A stretch of 64,000 nt of DNA from Lanius collurio (lineage: Eukaryota > Chordata > Aves > Passeriformes > Laniidae), in contig JACBWW010000017.1 of assembly GCA_020086605.1 (NCBI GenBank), positions 9,860,424 through 9,924,423 of the forward strand. Reading direction: 5' to 3'. The translations under genes and the position numbers were made by a program. Shown one piece after another: positions 40,565-51,600 of this stretch. Every line of letters starts with the position of its first letter. The stretch's first letter is position 1. The notes under the pieces are model-generated. The model saw only the letters and a program-made list of their open reading frames with translations. It was not told the origin of the DNA and did not search any database.

Positions 40565-40610
40565 ATTCTGGGATGTCCTGAGGTCCCTTCTAGTCAGAAT
40601 TATTCCTTGA
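40565..40610 (+). mobile_element. Possible second, older CR1 3' tail
   Basis: GGATGTCCTGAGGTCCCTTC followed by AGAATTATTCC resembles the CR1 3' terminus ('GATGATCT...GAGGTCCCTTCCAACCT...ATTATTCTATGA'), 160 bp beyond the clear CR1 tail. The GC-rich segment 40403-40564 between them may be the decayed body of this older copy. The match is short. Confidence 0.35.
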
Positions 40611-42671
40611 CATTAAGTTATTGGGGCATACAGAGAGACTATTCTGTTGAATAGGTAATGAAATTATGCAGTACATAGGAAAGTTGATTTAATGTAATCA
40701 GTGATATGATTTCTCATGGATTGGTATAGATTGCTTCTAGGTAAAGTGGATGAGTTAAAAAAAAAATCCATGCTTTCGTGGTGCATGGGGTAATACATTA
40801 ATAAAAAGCACTTGCATATCCTTGTGGGGTAGGAAAACAGGAAGTTTAGTGCTACAGTAGATCTCAGACTACTTTCCTTACAGATTAAGGAAATTACAAT
40901 TTTTTTTTCAGAAAAGCAAGGATTTCATATAAATATCCAAAGGCTTGTGCTAACTGCGAAGTGTCTAACAGCCAAATTTACCATTTTTAGTAGAAACCTT
41001 TTGCCACTTAAATCAAGATTCAGTAGTTCCTTGATGCTTGTTTTTGTACTCCAGTAGTAATGCAGCACAACTCAACGTGTAGTAGTTTTCCAGCAGTTTA
41101 CTGACCATATAATTTTGATTTAGTGGGTTTTAAGAGGCATTTAATTGCTGAAGTAGATGACTGTTTGGGTCATGCTTTTGCCTATCAGACTTCTACGCTG
41201 AGGACTGACACTGATAGTATAATGTGATCAATTTTTAAGTGAATCTTTGTTGAAACTGGACATACAGGATGCATGCAAAGCCCAACATTACCTTTTTTTT
41301 TTTTTTCTTCATAAGCACCCTTTCCAACATTTCAGTGTGTCAGGAAGAGTGGTATTTGCCGTATGTTCAGATTTTGTCTTGGATAGCTCTCTGATAAACT
41401 AAAGCCCTTTTAGCAAGGCTGGGAAAGCATTGATGAGTGTAAAAGTGGAACAAGATGCTTCAGTGATCAGGCTTGTATGTTTTTCTTTTTTTCATAACTG
41501 GTTCACATCAGATCAGTGTGCATCCCTTTGTTGAAGACATTATGTATACTCTTGTATGTTTGAAAAAATTGAATCCTAGACCAAACCCCCCTTTACAGCA
41601 TGATGTGTAACCTTCCTGGTTGTGTATTTGTCTTTCTCAGTAGTACAGAATAGCAAGAAATTAGCTTTAGTGTGGTGCATCTTCAGAACAAAGAGCAGTT
41701 TTACAGGTCAAGGATCAAAAGATGAAAAAAGATGAAAGGGATAAGACTTATTTTCTGCTGTACAGTGCTCAACTATTTTCTGTTGTAGTCTGTAGCCCTG
41801 TTTTTCTTGACTTCCTGGGATACAGGGCAAGTGTATGTTAATGTGCTCTAAAATTCATGTGAGGGGAGTGATTGCAGGTGGAGTGAAGTCAGAAATGAAA
41901 AAGATACCTGCAGCAACTCTTAAGTTACCGGGTGATGAGTTGAAGGGACAGTTATCAGTTGCTTTCTGAGCCTTACTGAGCTGCTTTCATTAATGTTAAA
42001 TATTTTTCTGGCTTGTGCCCTTGCTGAGACAGTGAATGCACTTACGCTGTACCATTGGTGCCAACTGTGCTGCAGCACCAACACACTTTAGAGAGCAGTC
42101 AGCTTTGAAGCTGATTTTCCCATTGCTGCTCTTGTGTGTTATGCAGCAGATCTTTGTGCCTGAAATTCGAGGAGACAGATGATGGGATGGAGATGCAATT
42201 TAAACCCAGGGACTTGTTCTTGCTGTCTTCTCAGGCTGTGGAACGTAACTGGAATCCAGCTGACGTTGCAAGTGTTCATGGCTGTCTGTTGGCACCTGAC
42301 TGCTTGTTTGGATGGTTCTTACCTGCAGCACGGAGCTAGACAGGGAAATGAATGAATTTGCTGGCAAATTTTCAGATATATTAGTTTTTTATTAACCCTA
42401 TTTTCCTTTCAGACTGTGTTAACATGCCCAAGTGCCATATGCTGCTGAACAGGCAAGTCCAGTACACACCCCAGTCTGGTGATTTAGTTGGTTTTTATCT
42501 GCCTATATTCTTGCCACAAAGGCTTTATCTGTTCTCAAAAAACTCACTCCAGTGAAGACAGCCACACACATGGCCTTGCAGTCTTGAATTCCAGATGGTT
42601 TTAAGCAAAAACTAATAATATATATTTATTTTCCCTGTATCTCTTCATTTGTGAGAAGTTATATTGGCATA
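40611..42671. other. Intronic stretch, no gene seen
   Basis: AT-rich intron with a T14 run at 41293-41306. The open frame at 42136-42339 has no recognisable domain. Nothing else to report. Confidence 0.6.
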
Positions 42672-42838
42672 CTTGGATATGCCTCTGCTCTGTCCTTTGT
42701 CCTGGTGGTGAGTCTGTTTTCCTTTCAGAGTTGTACTGATATACCTGTGCACAACTGTCCAGCTGATAGTGGTTTTTAAAAATCACATAAGGATCTGTGT
42801 TAAAGCAACAAGCTATAAATTATATCTTAATTTAAATA
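42672..42838 (+). repeat. Segment C, source-like copy of the right half of insertion B
   Basis: These 167 bases align without gaps to 47974-48140, with five substitutions (97% identity). Similarity stops abruptly on the left at CTTGGA (42672-42677) and on the right after AATTTAAATA. Neither flank of C resembles the flanks of B. C has no terminal inverted repeats, poly(A) or target-site duplication of its own that I can see, so it looks like ordinary resident intron sequence rather than an inserted element. Confidence 0.95.
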
Positions 42839-44494
42839 ATTTCAGTTCTAGAAATAGAGTCTTGATAGGCATGGAGAGACTCTTGGGAGCTCAGCTTGGC
42901 AAAGCCAATCCATTTCCCAAGAATGCTGTGTGGTAAAAAATATACTTCCTATTCGAGCCAGAACAGATTAGAAAATAAAGGAGTGTGGGGGGAAAAAATA
43001 CCTGTTGTACTTAATTTCCAGATGTGTAACAACCTGTAGCAGCAACTGGTTTGCGCCCAGTTGAAGGGAAACACAGTTGGGCAATGTGGGCAAAGTGAAG
43101 AAGTACAAAGACCTCTTAGGGAGAGCCTGGTGTCCTCTCCCAGTAGTGCTCTCTGCTTCAAACAGCACACGAGAAATTACACACACACACATGCACACTG
43201 CTCTGCCACCCCAGCTCCAACTACTTAATTGTACCCAGGCAGATAATTGTCATTTTTCTGATGCTTCAGGACATCCTGCTGGTGACAGGTGAGATTGAAT
43301 TGCAGTAGTGGGCTCAGTTACTGAGTATTGTTAATCAGGCTATAGGAGCCTGATTTTCTGCTTTCTGTTAAATAAATTGCTACTTCTCAGAGGTTTGTAG
43401 TGCTATCTTCTTGTGAGATAGGGACAAAGTATTTCAAAGAATAGTCTTATTTAATATAACTTTTAATGTTAAATATTGCAATATATTTTAGGAAAGGATG
43501 AAAACCAAGGCACCTATTTAGATGTAAAGGAATAAGAAATCTTCCTATAGCATTAATAAGAACACAATGCTGTTTCCATTCTGATTTCTAGATATTGTTT
43601 TCCACATATGGTCCTTGTTTCCATTATGTGGGAACATGAAATTGTTAGCTACAGAATGCTGAATGATACTACTTAAACTAATGGCTTTGTCAGTTTTTCC
43701 TTTGTGCTTTTTAGAAGTCATTTTATGTAATAAATAGAATGTGAATGGGTGCATTCTTGCTGCCCTTGTAATGTGCTCTTGCTTCCAGTTTCAGTGCTGG
43801 TGTTCACTTAGCAAATATTTGTCTCTCATTGCTGAGGACTTTGGAGCAGAAAATGTGGTGCTCATGAGCTTAAATTATGAGTACCTTTATAATCATCATC
43901 AAGTTGAATAGTTAAATGGGTGTAGACAGGAAACAGGAGATCTGACTTGCTTAGACTTGAGCTGAGTGATGCAATATTTAAATGAAGATATTATAAATCA
44001 GGTTTAGCGTTACTTCTATCCTTGTATTCAATGAAGTGAACTTGCTGGTTCTTCTGCATGAGCTAGTGACAAAGGCATCTATACAGCTTTTTTAAAATAA
44101 TTGCACTTTGCTAACTTACACACTGGTGGAGCAGTGTAGCTAATGAGTTCTCTATCACCATTTGTTTTTCTGTCTAAATGCATTGCAGATTTGGAGAGTG
44201 CAGTAACCTTTTACACAATCACAACAGTGAGAGAATATAAATGTAGCTTTGTTTTATTGACAATATTTGAAAATCTGATTCTAATATGCAAATTCAAATT
44301 TTGAAACAGCATCATGTCTGACTAAACCATAACTCTGAAGCAGGTTTCTTGAAAGAATCTTTAAAATCTCTCTTGTGAGAGATTTAAAAAGTTTTGTTCA
44401 TTTTTTAAAATTTTTTTTACAGGAACTGACTTTTATGTATTTTATATACTTAGAATTTTTTTCTGTTTAGTAACTAGAAGACATTTTCCTTTTA
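42839..44494. other. Intronic stretch between segments C and A
   Basis: This holds a short (AC)n run near 43179-43190 and a perfect 9-bp-arm hairpin (44364-44385). No coding signal. It is the part of the inferred 1975-bp circle (42672-44652) that is not represented in insertion B. Confidence 0.6.
44364..44385. other. Perfect 9-bp inverted repeat, 4-base loop
   Basis: AAATCTCTC - TTGT - GAGAGATTT forms a stem of nine pairs. It lies 110 bp upstream of segment A. It is not followed by signals that would suggest a structured RNA gene, so its function, if any, is unknown. Confidence 0.6.
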
Positions 44495-44652
44495 GTTTGT
44501 ATAAGCACCCTGTTGCACATGCCCTGAGCAGATCTCTGTGGGTAAGTGTTGGTGGCAGTCCCTCATTTTTGGCATCTCACTTGAGAGCCCTGCACTGCCA
44601 CCCAGAGAGGGTGACCCCGAAGGTGTTCAGGTGTCGAGAAGGAGTGCTTGGA
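44495..44652 (+). repeat. Segment A, source-like copy of the left half of insertion B
   Basis: These 158 bases align to 47823-47979 with a one-base gap and only two substitutions (~98% identity). Similarity begins at GTTTGTATAAG and stops after GTGCTTGGA, ending in the same CTTGGA hexamer (44647-44652) that starts segment C. The flanks differ from those of B. The segment contains GGGTAAGTG but no evidence of splicing, and the open frames across it have no recognisable product. Confidence 0.95.
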
Positions 44653-47600
44653 CCACACTTTGCCCCACAGACAAGGTTGTGTCAACTCCAGTAAACTCTG
44701 GAAGTAGCCAATTTCCACTTTAGGAACTGGTCTAAGCGAAAACAGTATATATGACTGCTTCAGAAAATGTTTGAAGACTATATTACTGATATTGTGTAGG
44801 GAATTGTGAATATCTGGTTTACTGGCTGAGATTGAGAAATAAAATTTGACCAAGCTGTGAATACAGATGTACTTGTAACATCCATGTAGGAGTACCTGAA
44901 TTCCAATAAAGTCTGGTTCAGTTTCTTTTGTATTTAGCAAACAGTGCATATGAGCTTACTCTAGGACAACATTATGTTCATTTTAGACGGATCACTGAGT
45001 AGGAATTTAAATATGAACATTTATGCAGTTTGGTTTTTCATGTTGTTTGGTTGAATTTTGTATAGAAATAATTGCTAAAATTTGGAACCATCAATCACTG
45101 TGGATTTTCATAACTTGGTAAACTCCCTAGTTCCAGTGTTGTTTTCTTTATTTTCTTTCTCTCTTTTATTCCCCCCCCAGTATGGTGTAACTAATCTCTG
45201 TACAATGAGAGTACTCTCTTCCCTCCTAGGCCTCACTTCCCTCCCAGTCCTGCCCCACCAAATCCTTGATTTATGCAAAACCTTTAATAGGGTAAAAGGG
45301 CCTCAAGAGAAGACTCTACTGATGTTTGGAGAGGGCTTTAATGAAAAGTTGCATTGTTATTTCGTATTTACTTACCAAATCCCAGCAGAGTAAATTCTTG
45401 CCAAACTAGTTTTATATATTTCTTGTCTGGTCTTGCTCACGTATTGTTTTGTATCAGGACCTTGTCTGACAGGAAAAGCGACCAGAGCAGTTCAGGCTAT
45501 GGCAGTACTAATAGGTGATGCAGTAAAAATGAAGTCTATCTTAAACTTCTTATGCAATATTGAGAAACCTTTAAAGGAAGTAATTAGCAGAAGTGATGCA
45601 GCTTATATGTCAAAGCTATTTTTAAGTAGATTGTGCATGCTGAAATGGCACAATAGTGATTTAGAAATGTGTGTTTCTGCTATTGATTCTGTAATCGTGA
45701 ATGATTTTTTACATTTGCCTTGGAGGTAGGAAATAGTTGTGGTAGGAAGCAAAAAACAAGGATACATGGATATTGAAGTTGTAGTTTCAGTTTGGGTGCT
45801 GTTTGTTTTGTTGGATGTAGTTGGGTCACTGAGCCAGTATTGCAGTTACCTGTTTTTAATATTTCCACTCTTCAGTAAGAAGATTAAGTGTTGCAAACAA
45901 AAATGGTGAATTGGGTGACGTATGAGGGATCAGGCTCGCTTAAAGCCCAAAATAGGTTTTCCTTCTATGATTTTGCAGTGAAAGCTGGCTTATGATTCAA
46001 TTGTAGCTTGGCTTTGAGATGGAGAATCTCAGCAGAGGAAACCTGAATCAAGTTGTTTAGGAGTGCAAGGAGCTTCACAGTTAATTTGTTTGGTTCTAAG
46101 TCCTGGTCTTTGCAAGTGTATTTCAGTCTTTTGTGTGGATATGAGAGGCAGAGATTTTTTTAATGGGCTGGAGGATGAGGAAGGATCTTCTTTCCTTAAA
46201 TTTGAAAGCAGAGTTTACAATGACATCTCTTGAGTGGACTGCTCTTTGAACATGTTTGCTAAGGAAAGTTGAAAGATTTCTGGTGTACACGGGTGACTTT
46301 GTCCAGCCCTGTCTGTGTTAGTGGAGTATTCAAATTTAGAAGTTTATCCCAGTATTTGCATTATGTACCTTTTTTACAGAGCAGGTTTGTGTATTAGATA
46401 GCTACACAGGCACCTCTGTATGCATGACAGTGTGAATAATACAATTTTTAATTATTCCTGAGTCTTTACTTTTAAAAAATGGATGCTGAGTTATCTCCTG
46501 TAATATGCTAACAACAGTAAGTCTGTTTAGGGAAAACCCACATACTAGAAATCCAGTTAATTGTATAATAAGTGCTTGCTTAAAAGAAATGGAAAGTAAT
46601 GATATTTAGTATTTAGAGAAATCAGAGAAAAAAGTCTGTAATATAATTTTTGAAATGAGCAGCTTAATGACTGTAAAATGTAATTCTGAAATCTGATCAT
46701 CTGATGATGATGACTTGCAGCAGGATGTCAAGAGGGTGTACTTATACAAACAATGAAGTAAGTTTCATAGTTATCAAATTTCTCCAGATTAGTTTACCTA
46801 TGCATATATATCGTGTGCAAATACATAGAGTTCTAGGAAATTAAAACCAAGATTAGTATTTCTTGATATTCTTTTGTGCAATGTGTTCTGTCAGGATTTA
46901 AACACATATATGGATTTAGAGGAATTCTCATAGTCGTCTTTCTTGTCCTGTTCCATCTTTAAGAAATCAAAATATTTTCAAGCCTTTTAGGGTGGAGTTT
47001 ATTTATTTATAACTTCTATTTTAAGTGTGGGTGGGTTTTTGTTAGGTTCAGTTTTGGCTTTGGTGTGATGTTTTTATTATTTTTGCTTGTTTGTTTTGTC
47101 ACTTCTAGATACCATACCTGAAAAGGCTGATGCTAATTGCTATTCTTGGGAAGTCAGGAGCTCTGCAAGTTGGTGCAAGTTTGATGGTCCTCTGAGTAGA
47201 AACTTTGTGCAGCCATGCCTTCTCAGTGAGAAGCAGGGAAGCTCTTTTCCTGTGAGACATTGAACAACAGCCTGGGGCATTGGGGGTGTATTTGAGAAGC
47301 AGGATTATGTATCATAGGCAGGTTGTGTGTTTACAGAGCAACTTTCCCCCATTAGGAAACAAATCCTTTAAGAATAGCACATCGAGTACTAACCAGCACT
47401 TGGGTCACACGCTGGAGACACTTTGTGGACACAGCCTTATTCCCTATGGCTTCCTTTGCTGTCAAAAGTAATAATAAAGACTATAAAACCAGTGTTCTCA
47501 GTTACTGGTAGACACAGGTATAAACACGAAGCCACATACACGTTTGTATGCATATATGTGTGTGTATGCATCATTTTTTATTTTAAATGTGGGAAGGGTT

Positions 47601-47812
47601 CTTAGTATAAAATTTAGATATTCCACTTACCAGTTCTACCAAAGAACAGGTAGAAAGTCTTTAGATGGTGTTTAAAAATTGGTTTGTGCCTTTTATATCT
47701 GTTTGGTAAAACATCACACCTTTTACAGCTCCATGTAACCTTTTGTGCCTGTTGACCAACTGTCTGAGATAATTTATTTTGAGGACAATATATTTTACTT
47801 TTATTGAGGGAC
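44653..47812. other. Intronic stretch, no gene seen
   Basis: AT-rich intron. Open frames at 45082-45393 and 45433-45729 have no recognisable domain. Nothing repetitive beyond short AT-rich and GT-rich runs (for example 47553-47575). Confidence 0.6.
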
Positions 47813-47824
47813 TATTGGGAATGT
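47813..47824 (+). repeat. Left 12-bp target-site duplication of insertion B
   Basis: TATTGGGAATGT is repeated exactly at 48139-48150, on the other side of segment B. The bases outside the two copies differ (GAGGGAC on the left, GTCACAG on the right), as expected for a duplicated target. Confidence 0.85.
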
Positions 47825-48138
47825 TTGTATAAGCACCCTGTTGCACATGCCCTGAGCAGATCTCTGTGGGTAAGTGTTGGTGGCAGTCCCTCATTTTTGG
47901 CATGTCACTTGAGAGCCCTGCACTGCCACCCAGAGAGGGTGACCCCGAAGGTGTTCAGGTGTCTGAAGGAGTGCTTGGATATGCTTCTGCTCTGTCCTTT
48001 GTCCTGGTGGTGAGTCTGTTTTCCTTTGAGAGTTGTACTGATATACCTGTGCACAACTGTCCAGCTGATAGTGGTTTTTAAAAATCATATAAGGATCTGT
48101 GTTAAAGTAAAAAGCTATAAATTATATCTTAATTTAAA
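47825..48138 (+). mobile_element. Insertion B: 314-bp chimera of segments A and C
   Basis: B joins a copy of 44495-44652 to a copy of 42672-42838 at a shared CTTGGA (47974-47979), so the two parts are in the opposite order to their genomic order but on the same strand. It is bounded by a perfect 12-bp direct repeat, which marks B as the inserted copy and A and C as the templates. The outer ends show 2-bp overlaps (GT and TA) between donor sequence and target. There is no poly(A) tail, no terminal inverted repeat, no TG...CA ends, and the duplication is longer than the 4-6 bp usual for LTR elements. It lies 258 bp upstream of the PARD3 exon. Alternative reading: all three are fragments of an unrecognised dispersed family. 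Confidence 0.85.
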
Positions 48139-48150
48139 TATTGGGAATGT
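48139..48150 (+). repeat. Right 12-bp target-site duplication of insertion B
   Basis: An exact copy of 47813-47824. The last two donor bases (TA) coincide with its first two bases, so the boundary is ambiguous by 2 bp. Confidence 0.85.
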
Positions 48151-48354
48151 GTCACAGTCCTAGATGTCAATATTGGGTTGTGGCTCATGCAGATCTGATA
48201 GAAGAGAGAAGACTACATACCTAGTATGAGGCAATTTAAGAAAAGAACTTTGGCTTTACACCTAAATTTACATTTATTTACAGAAGTATGACCTAAATAG
48301 TTGTTTGATGTCCAGCATTTGTAGGACTGCGATGGTAACTCTGTGGTGGAATAA

Positions 48355-48609
<255 letters not shown>

Positions 48610-51600
48610 TAGACATTTTTTATGTAGTTGCCTGACAGATGTGAGAAATCTGTTACTGTCATGGGGTTTTTATAATTGAAATAATGGGTTTTCAATCCTT
48701 TCTGGTTTTTTAACAGTTCAAATAGGAAAAGGAGACTGCAAGGACAAAAAGCCTCATACTGTGGAGCAATAATGAAAAAAAAATCTATCAATTGATGTTG
48801 TAGCTATGTGTTACCAGTTGAATATGTACAAAACCAATGCTGGTTTTGAACTGTTGAGTGTTGGGATTTTTTTCAAAAATCATTTTTGGAGGAGCTGCCA
48901 GTTACGCAGAACTTGAGACAATAATTATACACTGCTGGGTCTTGAGTGCTTTTATTCTTTTTTAAGTAGAGATTTCGACTGCAGTAGCTAAGAAGCTTTT
49001 GTTTATTGGCTATTTGTTTGGGGTTGTAGATACAAGTATCTTTGGATTACTTGTTTAAAATGAGTGTGTAAGAAACACTGTGGCAAACTGTAAAGTCACA
49101 TAAGTATGCCACTTTTCTCTGGAAGGCCACACGAGTTTTCTGAAGCTCTTGAAAGCATCTGAGCCCAACACAGACTTCAGTCTGGGAACGTGTTTCAGGA
49201 CCATGCTCCTTCACAGACAGTATCCTTAATTGCCTCTGTTGGAAGCAACAGGCACTGTCAAGGCTCCTTGAAAACTGGCCAAATGATGACTCTTAGGCTA
49301 ATTTTTCAGAAATAGATACTTTGCCTGTAGTTATTTATTGTGACAAAACTTAATTGACATGGTTATTTCAACCAGGACTTTATAAAGAAAAATGATATGA
49401 GGAGTCTTGGGACATGAAGACTCCTCACTGTCTGAAATGTTGGGATTACTCAAGCTGTATAGAGTAACAGTGCTGAGTTTTTAGGAATTTCTTCCATAAA
49501 AATAGTGCCTAGATAAGATTTCATGAAAAGCTAATTAAAACCTGTAGTTGCTTATCTCATATGGAAGTGCTCAGCTGTGTGATTAGTTTAGCTTTTGCTT
49601 ACCGGCCTCAGGGAGCCTGGTGCAAGTTGTCACTAAATATAAATATATATTTCTTATATATATACACACACATATGAATATAGACACACAGAGACTTATT
49701 TGAATAATGCACTTCTTAGCTCCTCACGTGCCTTTGCCTTCAGAAGTTTGAATTCTAGTGACTTCAAGACCTTATTCTTTGGATATTACCTTGTCTTGCT
49801 GCCTTCAAGTGGGGTAATTCCTCACAGTGAAACTCTGTGGGTGTTTTTATGTGTGTGACTAATAGTTGAAAAACTCTGACTGCAACTGAAGCAGGCAAAG
49901 TCATTATTACAATATTGTTTTTGTGTATAGATAGACAAGATACCCAGCAATTAGTAGTATTTATCTCTGCATTTGCCAAGCTCATCTCTACTGATGGCAC
50001 CTGTGAGTTAAATTTCCTTTTTTAAAAGGACGTTGTAACATTGATTAGGAAGGTGAAATATAAACATGCACTGTGCTATACTGATTTATATTCTTGAATT
50101 AGTCATTCTTGCTTGACCTTCATGTATGAGTCTTTTTAAGTATTTTGATGATTAGTCATTGTATTTTAGCTTCCTATAGTGTTTTACTGCTGACCTTACT
50201 GGTTTCCTTTAATTTTGGATTGTTAACTTTGCCTCCATAGTAAGTGTATCAACTATTTTTGTGTTGCTAGAAGCTAATATAGGGCTCATTAATGCCAGGT
50301 TTGTAATATATCTCCAGTTAGGGATATTTTCTATCTGTACACTTGATTGTACCTTTAAAAAAGCATTTAAACAGATGGTGTCTAAACGTGTAATTAAATG
50401 ATTACTGAAGTCTGTAGGATTAGCTGTGCTTAAAATTAAACATTTGCCTATATCTCTCTTTTTTAAAATTGGGACAGAAATGTCTGGGTTATTGGAAGAC
50501 TGAATACTTAATGTTTTAGTGTTCATTTTCACAATGAACTTCCTCACGTTCTTGAAAAGAAGTTTGTTGTGTTTCTGACATCTGTATTTTAGAAAATCAG
50601 TTTACTCTAACCATGGTTCTTTAGATTTAAGGATCAGTCCCACAGTGATAAATGTAATTTTTGTCTTTTTGATGTTGCTTTTATGCTATAATTGTGCAGT
50701 GTCATATCAGCGCAACACAGAATGCAGAGCAGCTAAGGGCCACTTGTCCTCTTGATGGATTTATTGCTCTGTATAGTCAACTGCCTTAGTAAAATAAAAC
50801 ACTTAAGTGATGTGAAGAATATATTTACTCTGATGCCACTGTCTCCATGGAGAAAATGTTCTGTCCTATAACAAATACAAAGACCCTTAGAGCAGCTGTT
50901 CTGAATGGAATGAGTGAAGTATCTTTGCTGGCATCCTTTACATTAAAATGCACCATGGTAGGGTGACTTTATTTAGCTTCTTCTATCCCTATATTTTGGT
51001 ATTCTGTTGTCACTTACTAAAACAGAATTGGATGAGTAAGGGTTAGCCAGTTGCTTTCTGGAATAATTTGTGATGTTCAGTGCTATTCCTCCTTAAAAAA
51101 GGAGTAGTATAACATGAAACAAACTTCATGGAAAAATTGATTTTGCTAAGCTCTTTGTTCCTTTGTTGCTTTCTGAAACAGCTTTTCTTAAGCTGTTTAA
51201 TGTAGTTCATTGAGAACGTGTGTAAAGCATTCTAACATAGCCAGCATGAGATTTGGACATTTATATTACACAATATCACTACTTGTGAAGTTGCTTGGTT
51301 AATGCAGTTAATGGTAATAACTGTATAACCGAGAAATTAATAAATGCTCATTTGAATATTTTTTTACGTAAAAAACCTTTTAAAATTTATTGAAATGTAA
51401 TTTTTTCCAGGTTTTATTAAGGAAGTCTGTATAGTTTTCAGTTGAAACATATCAGTGTTTTTTATACTTACATATTTCTGTGTATGCATGAATGCAAATG
51501 GGTTGACTTGTTCTTATTGTTTTTGAAAAATATTTGGCTACAAGAATCAAGATTCTATTTTCAGATAGCATTTAGTCAACTGTGTAACCTACTTCCATTA

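Noticed and set aside
40100..40654. 184-codon open frame on the + strand
   Set aside because: It runs through the CR1 3' region in a frame unrelated to the reverse transcriptase and on into flanking DNA, so it is a by-product of the GC-rich repeat.
47825..48138. Insertion B as a reverse-transcribed back-spliced (circular) RNA of two exons
   Set aside because: The order A then C fits a back-splice, but at the CTTGGA junction neither strand offers a consistent GT...AG pair that would reproduce the observed sequence. A microhomology join fits exactly.
42672..48150. A, B and C as LTR parts (B a solo LTR, C...A an RNA-form copy with R-U5 and U3-R ends)
   Set aside because: B lacks TG...CA ends, the duplication is 12 bp rather than 4-6 bp, the shared 'R' would be only 6 bp, and no retroviral coding sequence lies between C and A.
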